Of a stretch of DNA of 33,554 nt, positions 7,101 through 18,450 are shown piece after piece. Below the pieces are notes generated by a model. It was not told where the DNA came from. It did not search any database and saw only the letters and a list, made by a program, of their open reading frames with translations. Origin of the DNA: an uncultured Planctomycetota bacterium. GTDB taxonomy: Bacteria; Planctomycetota; UBA1135; GCA-002686595. Made by a program: the position numbers and the translations under genes. The first letter of the stretch is position 1. Each line of letters opens with the position of its first letter. Location: assembly GCA_903892045.1 (NCBI GenBank), contig CAITGX010000449.1:1-33554 (forward strand), read 5' to 3'.

Positions 7101-8132
7101 ATGACGCTCCGCAGGATGCTCCGCACGCCGCTCGCCCTCGTCTCTCTCGTGGCGCTCTCCGCGACGCTCGTCGCGGCGAGCGTTGCGCTGCGGGACCGTG
7201 CGCCCTGGCCTCTCCGGCCGCCGGCCCCGGTGCCGGACGGCCGACCCGACAAGCTCGCTCACGCCAGCTCGCTCGCGTGCGCGGAGTGCCACGCCGCGCA
7301 GGTCGAGGAGTGGGCCGGCACGACCCACGCGCTCGCGTGGGAGAACGAGCCGTACCAGGAGGACCTCGAAGGTCGCAAGAAGGCCGAGAGCTGCCACGGC
7401 TGCCACGCGCCGGTCGCGCTGCACGGCGCCGAGGACGCGCTGCTCGCGGGCAAGCCCGAGGCCCGCAAGGACGCGCGGCACCTCGGTGTCTCGTGCGAGA
7501 GCTGTCACCTCGCCACGGATGGTGCCCTGCTCGGACCGACGGGCGTCGCCACGGACAAGCACGCGACGCGCAAGGGCGCGAGCTTCTCGGGCTCGGGCTC
7601 GAACGCGCTGTGCGCGAGCTGCCATCGCACCACGGTGGGGCCGGTGATCGGCCTCGCGCGCGATTTCGAGCAGTCCAAGGCCGCGGAAGAGGGTGCGACC
7701 TGCGTCAGCTGCCACATGGCGCCGCGCGCGGAGGTCTCGCACGACGGCGGCACGCGCGTCGTGCGCAGCCACGCGCTGCAGACGCCGCGCGACCCGGCCT
7801 TCCTCGCGCTCGGCTTCGAGCTCGAGCTCGCGCTCGACCCGCTCGGCGCGCGCCTGAGGGTGCGCAACCGCGCGGGGCATCGCATTCCGGGCCTGATCGG
7901 CCGCGAAATCGAGCTCGTGGCGACCGCCCTCGATGCCTCGGGGGCCGTGCTCGGGGCCGAGACGCTCGCGCTCACCACCGAGAGCTACCTGCCCGTCGAC
8001 GAGGATGCGGTGCTCGCGCTCCCCGCGCGCACGGCGCGCGTGCGCGTGCTCGGTCGCCACCACGATCCGCGCCTCGCGAAGCCCGTGACCTTCCTCGAGC
8101 GCGAGCTCGAGCCCGGCCGAGAGCAGCGCTAG
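7101..8132 (+). CDS. Membrane-anchored or periplasmic five-heme cytochrome c
   Basis: The 343-residue protein starts with a basic tail and one hydrophobic segment (about 10-30, signal or anchor). It then has five CXXCH heme-attachment sites: Cys60 (CAECH), Cys98 (CHGCH), Cys132 (CESCH), Cys171 (CASCH) and Cys201 (CVSCH). The C-terminal 110 residues lack cysteine and look like a beta-rich domain. Architecture and spacing resemble the multiheme cytochrome c554-like families that carry electrons or act as oxidoreductases outside the cytoplasmic membrane. Redox partner and substrate are unknown. It is followed after 16 bp by the VWA protein gene, probably co-transcribed. Confidence 0.85.
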   Translation: MTLRRMLRTPLALVSLVALSATLVAASVALRDRAPWPLRPPAPVPDGRPDKLAHASSLACAECHAAQVEEWAGTTHALAWENEPYQEDLEGRKKAESCHGCHAPVALHGAEDALLAGKPEARKDARHLGVSCESCHLATDGALLGPTGVATDKHATRKGASFSGSGSNALCASCHRTTVGPVIGLARDFEQSKAAEEGATCVSCHMAPRAEVSHDGGTRVVRSHALQTPRDPAFLALGFELELALDPLGARLRVRNRAGHRIPGLIGREIELVATALDASGAVLGAETLALTTESYLPVDEDAVLALPARTARVRVLGRHHDPRLAKPVTFLERELEPGREQR

Positions 8133-8148
8133 CGCGCAGCCCCGCCCC

Positions 8149-9693
8149 GTGTCGCGCCTCCTCTGCTCGCTGCTCCTCTTCGTCGGCCTCGCCGGCGCGG
8201 CGCGCTCGCAGTCGGGCAGCGAGGATTCCGTGGCGCGCGCGCAGGCGTGGCTCGCGCGCGCGAGCCGGCCGACGCTCGCGCTGTCCGACGACGAGGTGCT
8301 GCAGCTCGAGCGCTGGCTCGACGACCTGCGGCTCGTGCAGGTGATCCAGCCGGAGCGGCGCACGACCGTGTTCGCGCTGCTGCTCGACCTCTCAGCGCTC
8401 GATCCCGGCGAGAGCCCGCCGCCGGCGCTGCAGACGCCGTGGCAGCGCATGCGCGTCGGGCGCTCCGCCTTCGCCTCCCTCGGGCCGGCCCTCGACCTCT
8501 CGAAAGACGGGGCGACCCAGCGCTGGCTCGCGCGCGAGGTGCTCGCCCGCGGCGAGAGCGCGGCCCGCGCCCGGCGCATCGAGGCGCTCGAGTGTCTCGC
8601 GGGCCGTCGCGAGCAGGAGACGCTCTCGGGGCTGCTGCACTGCGCCCGCGCCGCGGACGCGCAGGTGCGCGAGCTCGCGATGCGCGCGCTCGTCGGCTGG
8701 CCGGACGACGGCGTGCACCTGTTCATGCTCGCGCAGCTCGCGGAAAACGTGCGCCAGCCGGGCTGGGTCAACGTCGCGCTCGTGCGCCAGCACTTCCAGT
8801 CGCTCGAGCGGCTCGGGACGGGTCGCGCGGCGCAGGCCGTGGTCGCGTTCGTGCGTCCAGCGCTGGTCTCGACGAGCTGGCGCGACACCGTGCGCGCGCT
8901 GCCCTTGCTCGCGCGCGTCGACGACACCCTGGCCGTGCCGGTGCTGATCGAGAGCCTCGGCTTGTGGGTCGCGCGGCGCGAGGCCGGCGGCGGCTCGCGG
9001 CGGGTCGAGGCGGAGTTCGTGGCCGAGCTGCGGCGTCGCTCGGGGCGTACCATGGGCCCCTTCCCGGAGCGCTGGTCCCTGTGGTGGCGCGCCCGCAGCT
9101 CCGGCACACTGGTCGATGGTCCCGGAGAGGCCGAGGCTCCGACCTCCAGGGCGGGCTTCTACGGCCTGCGCCCGGAGACTGACCGGGTGACGTTCCTGAT
9201 CGACGCCTCGGGCTCCATGAACCAGGCCGTGTCCGAGGGCGTCACGCGCTACGCCCAGGCGCTCGAGCAGCTCGTCGGGTTCCTCGGGGGGCTCGAGCCG
9301 GGGACGCGCTTCCGGGTCGTCCTGTTCGAGACCAACCCGCGCGTCTGGAAGGACAGCCTACAGCCCGCCAGCCGCAGCTCGATCGAGGCCGCGGAGCGCT
9401 GGGTGGCCTACCAGCGCCCGGACGGAGGCACCTACCTGCGCCCCGGCGTGGAGACCTGCCTCAGAGTCGGATTAGACGGAAAAATCGACCTCAAGGCCCT
9501 CGAGGAGGACACGGTCATCGTGCTGTGCGACGGCGAGACGGCCGAGGGTCGCGGCTGGGTGTGGCCTTGGTGGCGGGAGGTGGCGGAGGAATCCTGCGTG
9601 CGCTTCCACTGCGTCCAGCTCGGCGGAGGCGGCAACGGCACGCTCGAGGCGCTGGCCGAGGTCTCCGGGGGCGAGTTCGTGCGCGTCCCCTAG
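8149..9693 (+). CDS. Secreted protein with helical-repeat region and von Willebrand factor A domain
   Basis: The 514-residue protein starts at GTG 8149 with a clear signal peptide (LLCSLLLFVGLAGAARS). Residues about 70-300 are helical and HEAT-like (repeated LARE, ALECLAGRREQE and LAMRALVGWPDDG segments). A VWA domain starts near 345: DRVTFLIDASGSMN gives the MIDAS DxSxS, DGGTYL supplies the later Thr, and LCDGETAEG the distal Asp. VWA MIDAS domains bind divalent metal and mediate protein-protein contacts. HEAT-plus-VWA exported proteins are frequent in planctomycetes, and their function is generally unknown. It lies 16 bp after the cytochrome gene. Confidence 0.82.
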   Translation: MSRLLCSLLLFVGLAGAARSQSGSEDSVARAQAWLARASRPTLALSDDEVLQLERWLDDLRLVQVIQPERRTTVFALLLDLSALDPGESPPPALQTPWQRMRVGRSAFASLGPALDLSKDGATQRWLAREVLARGESAARARRIEALECLAGRREQETLSGLLHCARAADAQVRELAMRALVGWPDDGVHLFMLAQLAENVRQPGWVNVALVRQHFQSLERLGTGRAAQAVVAFVRPALVSTSWRDTVRALPLLARVDDTLAVPVLIESLGLWVARREAGGGSRRVEAEFVAELRRRSGRTMGPFPERWSLWWRARSSGTLVDGPGEAEAPTSRAGFYGLRPETDRVTFLIDASGSMNQAVSEGVTRYAQALEQLVGFLGGLEPGTRFRVVLFETNPRVWKDSLQPASRSSIEAAERWVAYQRPDGGTYLRPGVETCLRVGLDGKIDLKALEEDTVIVLCDGETAEGRGWVWPWWREVAEESCVRFHCVQLGGGGNGTLEALAEVSGGEFVRVP

Positions 9694-9970
9694 GCGCGCG
9701 GCGCGCGGCGCGGGGCCGCGCGCCTCGCGCTCGCGCCCGCGAGGCGTCCCGGCAATTCCATCGCCCCGGGCGCGCCGCTATGCTCTCGGCCCCCATGAAT
9801 CGACGGCGGAGGCCCGCGTGGTCCGTCCGTGGTCGGTTCGCCCCACAGCCCCATCCCCCGCCCTGACCGGCGTCCGCAGGCCTCCCCCAAGGCCCGGGCG
9901 AGCGGAACGGGTGCACCCCCGCGAGCGCAGAGCCCCCCGCTGGTGGCGGCCGCGCGCCCGCGCAGAAGCG
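9694..9970 (+). promoter_or_regulatory. Gap before nuoA: overlapping hairpins, -10-like box, small leader ORF
   Basis: This 277-bp gap first holds GGCGCGCGG (9700-9708) pairing with CCGCGCGCC (9716-9724), directly after the VWA stop and terminator-like without a U tract. Overlapping it, CGCCTCGCG (9721-9729) pairs with CGCGAGGCG (9738-9746). The two stems share 9721-9724, so cannot both form fully. A TATGCT -10-like box is at 9779-9784. An ATG at 9795, 10 nt after it, opens a 23-codon basic ORF ending at 9866; it may be chance. If transcription starts near 9791, nuoA has a leader of about 180 nt. Confidence 0.35.
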
Positions 9971-10332
9971 ATGCTCCAGAACTACGCCCCGATCCTGATC
10001 CTCGCGCTGGTCGTCGCGGGGTTCGCGATCGCGAACCTGATCATCTCCGACGTGCTCGGCAAGAAGCGCCGCGCCATCGGCAAGGCCGACGCCTACGAGT
10101 CGGGCATGGATCCACAGGGCAGCGCGCGCGTGCGCCTCTCGATCCACTTCTACCTGATCGCGGTGCTGTTCATCCTGTTCGACGTCGAGTCGATCTTCCT
10201 GATCCCGTGGGCCGCCACGGTGCGCTCGCTGTCGGCGCAGGGTCTGGGGCCGGTGATGTTCTTCGAGGTGCTGGCCTTCGTCGGCGTGCTCGCCGTGGGT
10301 CTCGCCTATGTCTGGCGCAAGGGAGGTCTCGA

Positions 10333-10345
<13 letters not shown>
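9971..10345 (+). CDS. nuoA: NADH-quinone oxidoreductase subunit A
   Basis: The 124-residue subunit has three membrane helices (about 7-28, 60-82, 92-115) and the hallmark [25 protein letters not shown] stretch, which in complex I forms the flexible loop near the quinone site. It is part of the membrane arm next to NuoH and NuoJ. ATG 9971 is the normal family start; the frame is open to 9818, but the extra residues are Arg/Pro-rich and not family-like. The ribosome site is weak. nuoB starts inside its 3' end (13-bp overlap). Confidence 0.95.
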
Positions 10346-10994
<649 letters not shown>

Positions 10995-10998
<4 letters not shown>

Positions 10999-11528
10999 GC
11001 GACGCCAACGCCACCGCCGCGAGCACCGACGCCGCGCCGCGCTTCGTCGCCGCGCTCGGGGCTCTCCCCCACTGCATCTCGCAGTCGCCGGACGGACCGG
11101 TGATCGAGGTCGACGTCGCGAACCTGCACGCCGTGCTGGCGGCGCTGCGCGACCGCGCGGGCTTCGAGATGTGCAGCTTCGTCACCTGCATCGACCACTA
11201 TCCCGCCGAGCCGCGCTTCGCGCTGCACCACCAGCTGCTGTCGCTCGCGCACAACGACCGCGTGCGCGTGCGCTGCGTGCTGCCGGGCGAGAGCGCGCCC
11301 ACGTGCACCGACCTGTGGCCGGGCGCGAACTACATGGAGCGCGAGTGCTTCGACATGTTCGGCGTGCGCTTCGAGGGCCACCCCGACCTGCGCCGCCTGC
11401 TGATGCCCGACGGCTACGACCACTACCCGCTCCGCAAGGAGTTCCCGCACCACGGCATCGAGCCCGATCGCCTGTACCGCGAGTGGGACCGCGCGCGCCG
11501 CGCGAGCTGGACGGAGGACGCCCAATGA
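10995..11528 (+). CDS. nuoC: NADH-quinone oxidoreductase subunit C (30-kDa subunit)
   Basis: The 177-residue subunit has the 30-kDa signature [21 protein letters not shown] followed by [16 protein letters not shown]. NuoC packs against NuoD in the hydrophilic arm and carries no cofactor. It is a separate gene, not the NuoCD fusion of enterobacteria. GTG 10995 overlaps the nuoB stop (GTGA), and its own stop overlaps the nuoD ATG (ATGA), giving translational coupling on both sides. Confidence 0.95.
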
Positions 11529-12757
11529 CGCTCACGAAGCAGGTCTTCGAGTACGTGCCCGCGCCGCCCCAAGGCGACGACCCGCTGCACGGCGAGCTCT
11601 TGACGCTCAACATGGGTCCGCAGCACCCGGCGACCCACGGCGTGCTGCGCATCGTCGTCACGCTCGACGGCGAGCGCATCGTCGAGTGCGATCCCGTGGT
11701 CGGCTACCTCCACCGCGGCAAGGAGAAGAGCGCCGAGTCGCTCGGCTGGCACAAGTTCTTCCCGCACACCGACCGCCTCGACTACGTGCAGCCGCTGATG
11801 AACAACATCGGCTACGCGCTCGCGATCGAGAAGCTCGCCGGTCTCGAGGCCCCGCCGCGCGCCCAGGTGATCCGCGTGCTCCTGATGGAGCTCTCGCGCA
11901 TCATGGGGCACCTGATCTACCTCGGCACCCAGTCGATCGACCTCGGTGCCGTGACGATCTTCTTCTACGCCTTCAAGGAGCGCGAGAAGCTGTACGAGAT
12001 CGTCGACGCCTACACCGGGCACCGCATGAACAACACCTACGTCCGCATCGGCGGGGTGTACGCGGACGTCGACGAGAAGGTCGAGCGCATCATCGAGGAG
12101 TTCCTCGTCGAGTTCCCCAAGGGACTCGACGACATGGACAAGCTCTTGACGCGCAACCGCATCTGGAACGACCGCAACCGCGGCATCGGCGTGATCTCGC
12201 GCGAGGATGCGCTCGCGATGTCGCTCACCGGCCCGGTGCTGCGCGGCTCGGGCGTCGAGTGGGACCTGCGCCGCGCGCAGCCCTACTGCGGCTACGAGAG
12301 CTACGACTTCGACGTTCCGACGGGCGCGAGCGGCGACTGCTACGACCGCTACCTCGTGCGCCTCGAGGAGATGCGCCAGAGCTGCCGCATCGTGCGCCAG
12401 GCCCTCGATCGCCTCAAGACGATCAAGGGCGACGTGCTCGCCGAGGACCGGCGCTTCGTGCTGCCGCCCAAGGACCTCGTGCACAAGTCGATGGAAGAGC
12501 TGATCTTCCAGTTCAAGGTCGTGACCGACCTGCGCCTGCCGAAGGGCCAGAGCTACCGCGGCATCGAGTCGTCGAAGGGCGAGCTCGGCTTCTTCGTGGC
12601 GAGCGACGGCAGCTCCAAGCCGCTGCGCTGCCACATCCGTGCGCCGGGCCTGATGAACATCCAGGCGCTTCCGATGCTGGCCAAGGGCCGGCTGTTCTCC
12701 GACATGGTCTCCCTGATCGGCTCCATGGACTTCGTCATGGGCGAGGTGGATCGCTGA
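11525..12757 (+). CDS. nuoD: NADH-quinone oxidoreductase subunit D (49-kDa subunit)
   Basis: The 410-residue subunit has the family landmarks NMGPQHPATHGVLR, YLHRGKEKSAE, LMNNIGYALAIEK, RMNNTYVRIGGV and the C-terminal SMDFVMGEVDR. The N-terminal HPATHG region lines the quinone pocket; homologous to NiFe-hydrogenase large subunits, it has lost the metal site. The length is normal. The ATG overlaps the nuoC stop; the nuoE ATG overlaps its TGA by one base. Confidence 0.97.
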   Translation: MTLTKQVFEYVPAPPQGDDPLHGELLTLNMGPQHPATHGVLRIVVTLDGERIVECDPVVGYLHRGKEKSAESLGWHKFFPHTDRLDYVQPLMNNIGYALAIEKLAGLEAPPRAQVIRVLLMELSRIMGHLIYLGTQSIDLGAVTIFFYAFKEREKLYEIVDAYTGHRMNNTYVRIGGVYADVDEKVERIIEEFLVEFPKGLDDMDKLLTRNRIWNDRNRGIGVISREDALAMSLTGPVLRGSGVEWDLRRAQPYCGYESYDFDVPTGASGDCYDRYLVRLEEMRQSCRIVRQALDRLKTIKGDVLAEDRRFVLPPKDLVHKSMEELIFQFKVVTDLRLPKGQSYRGIESSKGELGFFVASDGSSKPLRCHIRAPGLMNIQALPMLAKGRLFSDMVSLIGSMDFVMGEVDR

Positions 12758-13223
12758 TGGCACTTCCCGACAAGCTCAAGGCCGAGTTCACCGAACTCGT
12801 CACGCACTACCCCGAGAAGCGCGCGGGCCTGATCCCGGCGCTGCACCGCTGCCAAGAAGAGCTCGGCGGCTGGCTGAGCCCGCAGACGATCGAGGACTTG
12901 GCCGAGTTCTTCGGCCTCGAGCCGGTCGAGGTCTTCGGGGTCGCGACCTTCTACCCGATGTTCCGCCTGACGCCGCGCGGTCGCCACTTGGTCAGCGTGT
13001 GCCACAACATCTCGTGCACGCTGCGCGGCGCGGAAGCGTTGCTCGCGCACGTCTGCCACGTCACCGGCTCGCCGGTCGGCGGCACGTCGCCCGACGGCAA
13101 GTTCAGCGTGGTGCGCGTCGAGTGCCAGGGCGCCTGCGCCAACGCGCCGATGTTCGACCTCGACGGGACCTACCACGAGGACCTCGACGCCGCGAAGGCC
13201 GAGCAGGTCCTGAGGAGCTGCCA

Positions 13224-13227
<4 letters not shown>
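12757..13227 (+). CDS. nuoE: NADH-quinone oxidoreductase subunit E (24-kDa, 2Fe-2S)
   Basis: The 156-residue thioredoxin-fold ferredoxin has the four N1a ligands Cys82 and Cys87 (VCHNISC) and Cys123 and Cys127 (ECQGACANAP). It has the normal N-terminal helical part with EVFGVATFYPMF. It partners NuoF in the NADH dehydrogenase module. It overlaps nuoD by one base (TGATG), and its stop lies within the nuoF GTGA start. Confidence 0.96.
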
Positions 13228-14545
<1,318 letters not shown>

Positions 14546-14549
<4 letters not shown>

Positions 14550-16027
14550 CCAAGATCCAGATCAACGGTCGCGAGGTCGAGGCCGATCCGAAGCAGCCGC
14601 TCATCCGCGCCTGCCACGACCAAGGCGTCGACGTCCCGATGTACTGCTACCACCCCGGCCTCGCGCCGGTCGGTTCCTGCCGCATCTGTCAGGTCGAAGT
14701 CGCGGCCGCGCCGGGCCAGCCGTCGCGCGTCGTCGCGGCCTGCCGCACGCCGGTCAGCGAAGGCATGGTGGTCTCGACGGACACCCCGAAGGCGCACGAC
14801 ACACGCCGCGAGTGCCTCGAGTTCCTGCTGAAGAACCACCCGCTCGACTGCCCGATCTGCGACAAGGCCGGCGAGTGCGACCTGCAGGACTACTCGTTCA
14901 ACGAGGGCCAGGGCAAGGGACGCTCGAGCGAGCCGCGCCGCAAGCTCGAGAAGCGCAAGTCGCTCGGCGACGTGATCGTGCTCGACGAGGAGCGCTGCAT
15001 CCTGTGCTCGCGCTGCGTGCGCTTCTTCACGGACGTGACGAAGAAGGCGCAGCTCACCGTCGAGGGCTTGGGCTCGCGCTCGGTGATCAACACCTACATG
15101 GACAAGCCGCTCGAGGGCAACTACCAGGGCAACCTCGCGGACATCTGCCCGGTCGGCGCGCTCACGAGCAAGAAGTTCCGCTTCCAGGCGCGCGTCTGGA
15201 ACCTGTCGAAGACGCTCTCGACCTGCGGCGAGTGCTCGCGCGGCTGCTCGATCTCGGTCGAGGCCCTGCGCGCGAAGGAAGTGAAGCGCCTGCGCCCGCG
15301 CTACAACGCGGCCGTCAACCAGTGGTGGATGTGCGACACCGGTCGCCACGCGCTCGCTCCGCTCACGCGCCCGCTCGCGCCCGAGGGCGCGGTGCTCGGC
15401 GGTCGCCTGCGCGGCGCCGCAGTGCGCGGCTACAACGGTCTCGAGCTCGCGGACGACGTCGCGGCCCTCGACCTCGCGGCCGACATGCTCGCGGCACACC
15501 CCGGTGCGGCCGTGATCGTCTCGCCCTTCGCCACGCAGGAGGAAGCCAAGGCCGCCCTGGCGCTCGCGCAGGCGCTCAAGGCGACCCCGCAGTTCGTGTC
15601 GCCCGCACCCAACGGCCTCAAGGACGACCTGCTGCACACCGGCGACCCGTGCCCCAACCGGCGCGGCCTCGTCGAGCAGGGCTTCACGGCGCTCGAGCCC
15701 GCGGCCGCGCTCGCCGCGCTCGCGGCCGCGCCCGCCGCAGTGCTCGCGGGCGAGCGCGTGCTCGAGTTCCTCGGCCACGAAGGTCTCGCCAAGCTGCCGA
15801 CGAAGCTGCGCCTCGTCGCCTTCGACGTCGAGACGAGCGACATCCCCGCGCTCGACGTGGTGTTCCCGGTGCCGACGCACGTCGAGAAGTCCGGTCACTG
15901 GGTCAACGTCGACGGTCACGTCGGCGTGCTCAACGTCGCGGTGCCGCCGCCCTCGGGCGTGCGGCGTCTCGATGCCCAACTCGCGGCGCTCGCCGCCAAG
16001 CTGGCGGCCACGCCGGCCCGGAGCTAG
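14546..16027 (+). CDS. nuoG: NADH-quinone oxidoreductase subunit G, compact form
   Basis: The 493-residue subunit carries the whole iron-sulfur wire: N1b (Cys34, 45, 48, 66), N5 (His98, Cys102, 105, 111), N4 (Cys151, 154, 157, 201) and the off-pathway N7 ligands (Cys227, 230, 234, 263). The rest is a shortened molybdopterin-oxidoreductase-like domain of about 225 residues that keeps the end motif [19 protein letters not shown] in the form [20 protein letters not shown]. coli NuoG has about 900 residues. The frame is clean to the stop 6 bp before nuoH, so this looks like an evolved short form, not a frameshift. GTG 14546 overlaps the nuoF stop. Confidence 0.94.
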
Positions 16028-16033
16028 GGAGCG

Positions 16034-17071
16034 ATGGAAGACTTCGTCAAGGAACTCCCCGTGTGGGTGCTGTGGGTCGCCAAGGTGGCGATCATCTTCG
16101 GCGGTCTCGTCGCCACCGCGGCGCTGATGTCGCTCGCCGAGCGCAAGGTCTCGGCGTGGATGCAGTACCGCCACGGCCCCAACCGCGTCGGGCCCTTCGG
16201 CCTGCTGCAGCCGCTCGCCGATGGCATCAAGTTCATCTTCAAGGAAGAGCTGATCCCCGCGGGCGCCAACAAGTTCCTCTTCCGCCTCGCGCCCGCGCTG
16301 GCGGCGATCCCAGCGATGATGACGATCGCGGTGATCCCGATCGGCACGATCCAGATCGGCGAGACCAAGATCCCCTTCTCCATCGCGCAGGTGGACTTGG
16401 GGATCATGTACATGCTCGCCCTCGGCGGCCTGTCGGTGTACGGCGCGATCTTGGGCGGCTGGGCCTCGAACTCGAAGTACTCGCTGCTCGGTGGCCTGCG
16501 CGCGAGCGCGCAGATGATCAGCTACGAGCTCACCCTGATCCTCTCGATCCTCGTGGTCGTCGCGCTCTCGGGCTCGCTCGACCTCGGAGCCATCGTGGAG
16601 GCCCAGCGCGTGAACGGCCTGTGGAACGTGTTCACGCCCTTCGGCGCGCTCGCCTTCGTGCTGTTCACGATCGCCAGCTTCGCGGAGACGAACCGCCATC
16701 CCTTCGACTTCGCCGAGTGCGAGCCGGAGCTCGTCGGCGGATTCCACACCGAGTACTCGGCCATGCGCTTCGCGCTGTTCTTCCTGGGCGAGTACTGCGC
16801 CATGACCGTGATGGCGTGCCTCAACACCACGCTGTTCTTCGGCGGCCCGTCGGTCCCCTTCTGGGCCAACGCGCCGTGGTACGTCGGCATCCTCGCCTTC
16901 CTCATCAAGGCGGGCTTCTTCCTGTTCCTGTTCATCTGGGTGCGCTGGACTCTCCCCCGCTTCCGCTTCGACCAGTTGATGCGGCTCGGATGGAAGGTCG
17001 CGCTCCCGATCGCGCTGGCGAACTTGCTCGTCGTCGGTGCGTGGGTCGCCTTCAGCACGAAGGGCAGCTAG
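16034..17071 (+). CDS. nuoH: NADH-quinone oxidoreductase subunit H
   Basis: The 345-residue, eight-helix membrane subunit has the conserved [31 protein letters not shown] stretch near 35-65 and [26 protein letters not shown] near 223-248. The charged loop of the latter takes part in quinone coupling. It forms the base of the quinone chamber at the arm junction. The start is 6 bp after nuoG, and nuoI follows 3 bp after its stop. Confidence 0.97.
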   Translation: MEDFVKELPVWVLWVAKVAIIFGGLVATAALMSLAERKVSAWMQYRHGPNRVGPFGLLQPLADGIKFIFKEELIPAGANKFLFRLAPALAAIPAMMTIAVIPIGTIQIGETKIPFSIAQVDLGIMYMLALGGLSVYGAILGGWASNSKYSLLGGLRASAQMISYELTLILSILVVVALSGSLDLGAIVEAQRVNGLWNVFTPFGALAFVLFTIASFAETNRHPFDFAECEPELVGGFHTEYSAMRFALFFLGEYCAMTVMACLNTTLFFGGPSVPFWANAPWYVGILAFLIKAGFFLFLFIWVRWTLPRFRFDQLMRLGWKVALPIALANLLVVGAWVAFSTKGS

Positions 17072-17074
17072 GCC

Positions 17075-17583
17075 ATGGTCGTCGTCCAGCGCAAGGAACT
17101 CACGCTCGCCGAGCGGCTGTACCTGCCCGAGGTGCTGCGCGGCCTGTCGCTCACGTTCCGCAAGTTCTTCGAGAAGCCGATCACCCGGCAGTATCCCGAG
17201 CAGCCGCTGCCGACCGATGAGGTCACGCGCGGCCAGCCGCGCCTCGTCGTCAAGGACGATGGCAACATCGCCTGCGTGTCGTGCGGCATGTGCGAGATCG
17301 CCTGCCCGGCCTACGCCATCACGATCGACGGCGGCGAGACCGATCGCATGATCGAGCGCGAGCCGAAGAAGTTCGAGATCGACATGCTGCGCTGCATCCT
17401 GTGCGGCTTCTGCGAGGAAGCCTGCCCCAAGGACGCGATCTTCATGTCGAACGAGCTCGAGCTCGCCGACTACACGCGCGCGGGCCTCGTGTACGACATC
17501 GAGAAGCTCAAGCGCCCGAAGAGCGCGCTGCAGAAGCGCATCGACTACGTGTACCGGCTCAACAACCGCTGGCGGAGCAAGCA

Positions 17584-17587
<4 letters not shown>
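17075..17587 (+). CDS. nuoI: NADH-quinone oxidoreductase subunit I (2x 4Fe-4S ferredoxin)
   Basis: The 170-residue subunit has two classical 4Fe-4S motifs: Cys67, 70, 73, 77 ([12 protein letters not shown]) and Cys107, 110, 113, 117 ([12 protein letters not shown]). These are N6a and N6b, which pass electrons from NuoG to N2 in NuoB. The amphipathic N-terminus, with [12 protein letters not shown], lies along the membrane in known structures. The length is normal. Its stop overlaps the GTG of nuoJ. Confidence 0.97.
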
Positions 17588-18125
<538 letters not shown>

Positions 18126-18129
<4 letters not shown>

Positions 18130-18446
18130 ACATCCCGACCGCGCACCTGCTGTACCTCTCCGCGGGCCTGTTCGCCCTCGGCGTGCTGGGCTTCATGGTC
18201 CGGCGCAACGTCATCGTCGTGCTGATGTGCGTCGAGCTGATGCTCAACGCCGCCAACCTCGCCTTCCTCGCCGCGAGCCGCCAGCACGCCCTCGAGGGCA
18301 AGCCCGCGCTGCAAGGCCCGATCTTCGCCATCTTCGTGATCACCGTCGCGGCGGCCGAGGCCGCGGTCGGCCTCGCGCTGATCATCGCGCTCTACCGTCT
18401 GAAGCAGTCCGCCGAGACCGACGCCGCGGCGGAGATGAAGGGTTAG
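18126..18446 (+). CDS. nuoK: NADH-quinone oxidoreductase subunit K
   Basis: The 106-residue, three-helix subunit keeps the two proton-path glutamates, one in [14 protein letters not shown] and one in [13 protein letters not shown]. It sits between NuoJ and NuoN in the membrane arm. The ATG overlaps the nuoJ stop (ATGA), and nuoL follows after 4 bp. Confidence 0.96.
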
Positions 18447-18450
18447 TCGA

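Noticed and set aside
6231-9107. 958-codon minus-strand open frame across dps, cytochrome and VWA genes
   Set aside because: It is antisense shadow with no recognisable domain; three well-supported genes lie opposite.
9795-9866. 23-codon leader ORF upstream of nuoA
   Set aside because: It has a -10-like box just upstream, but no conserved features and no regulatory codon run; kept only as a remark in the gap entry.
15400-16027. Possible frameshift in nuoG explaining its short length
   Set aside because: The protein ends with the conserved C-terminal motif of NuoG and a stop just before nuoH; alternative frames show only shadow sequence.
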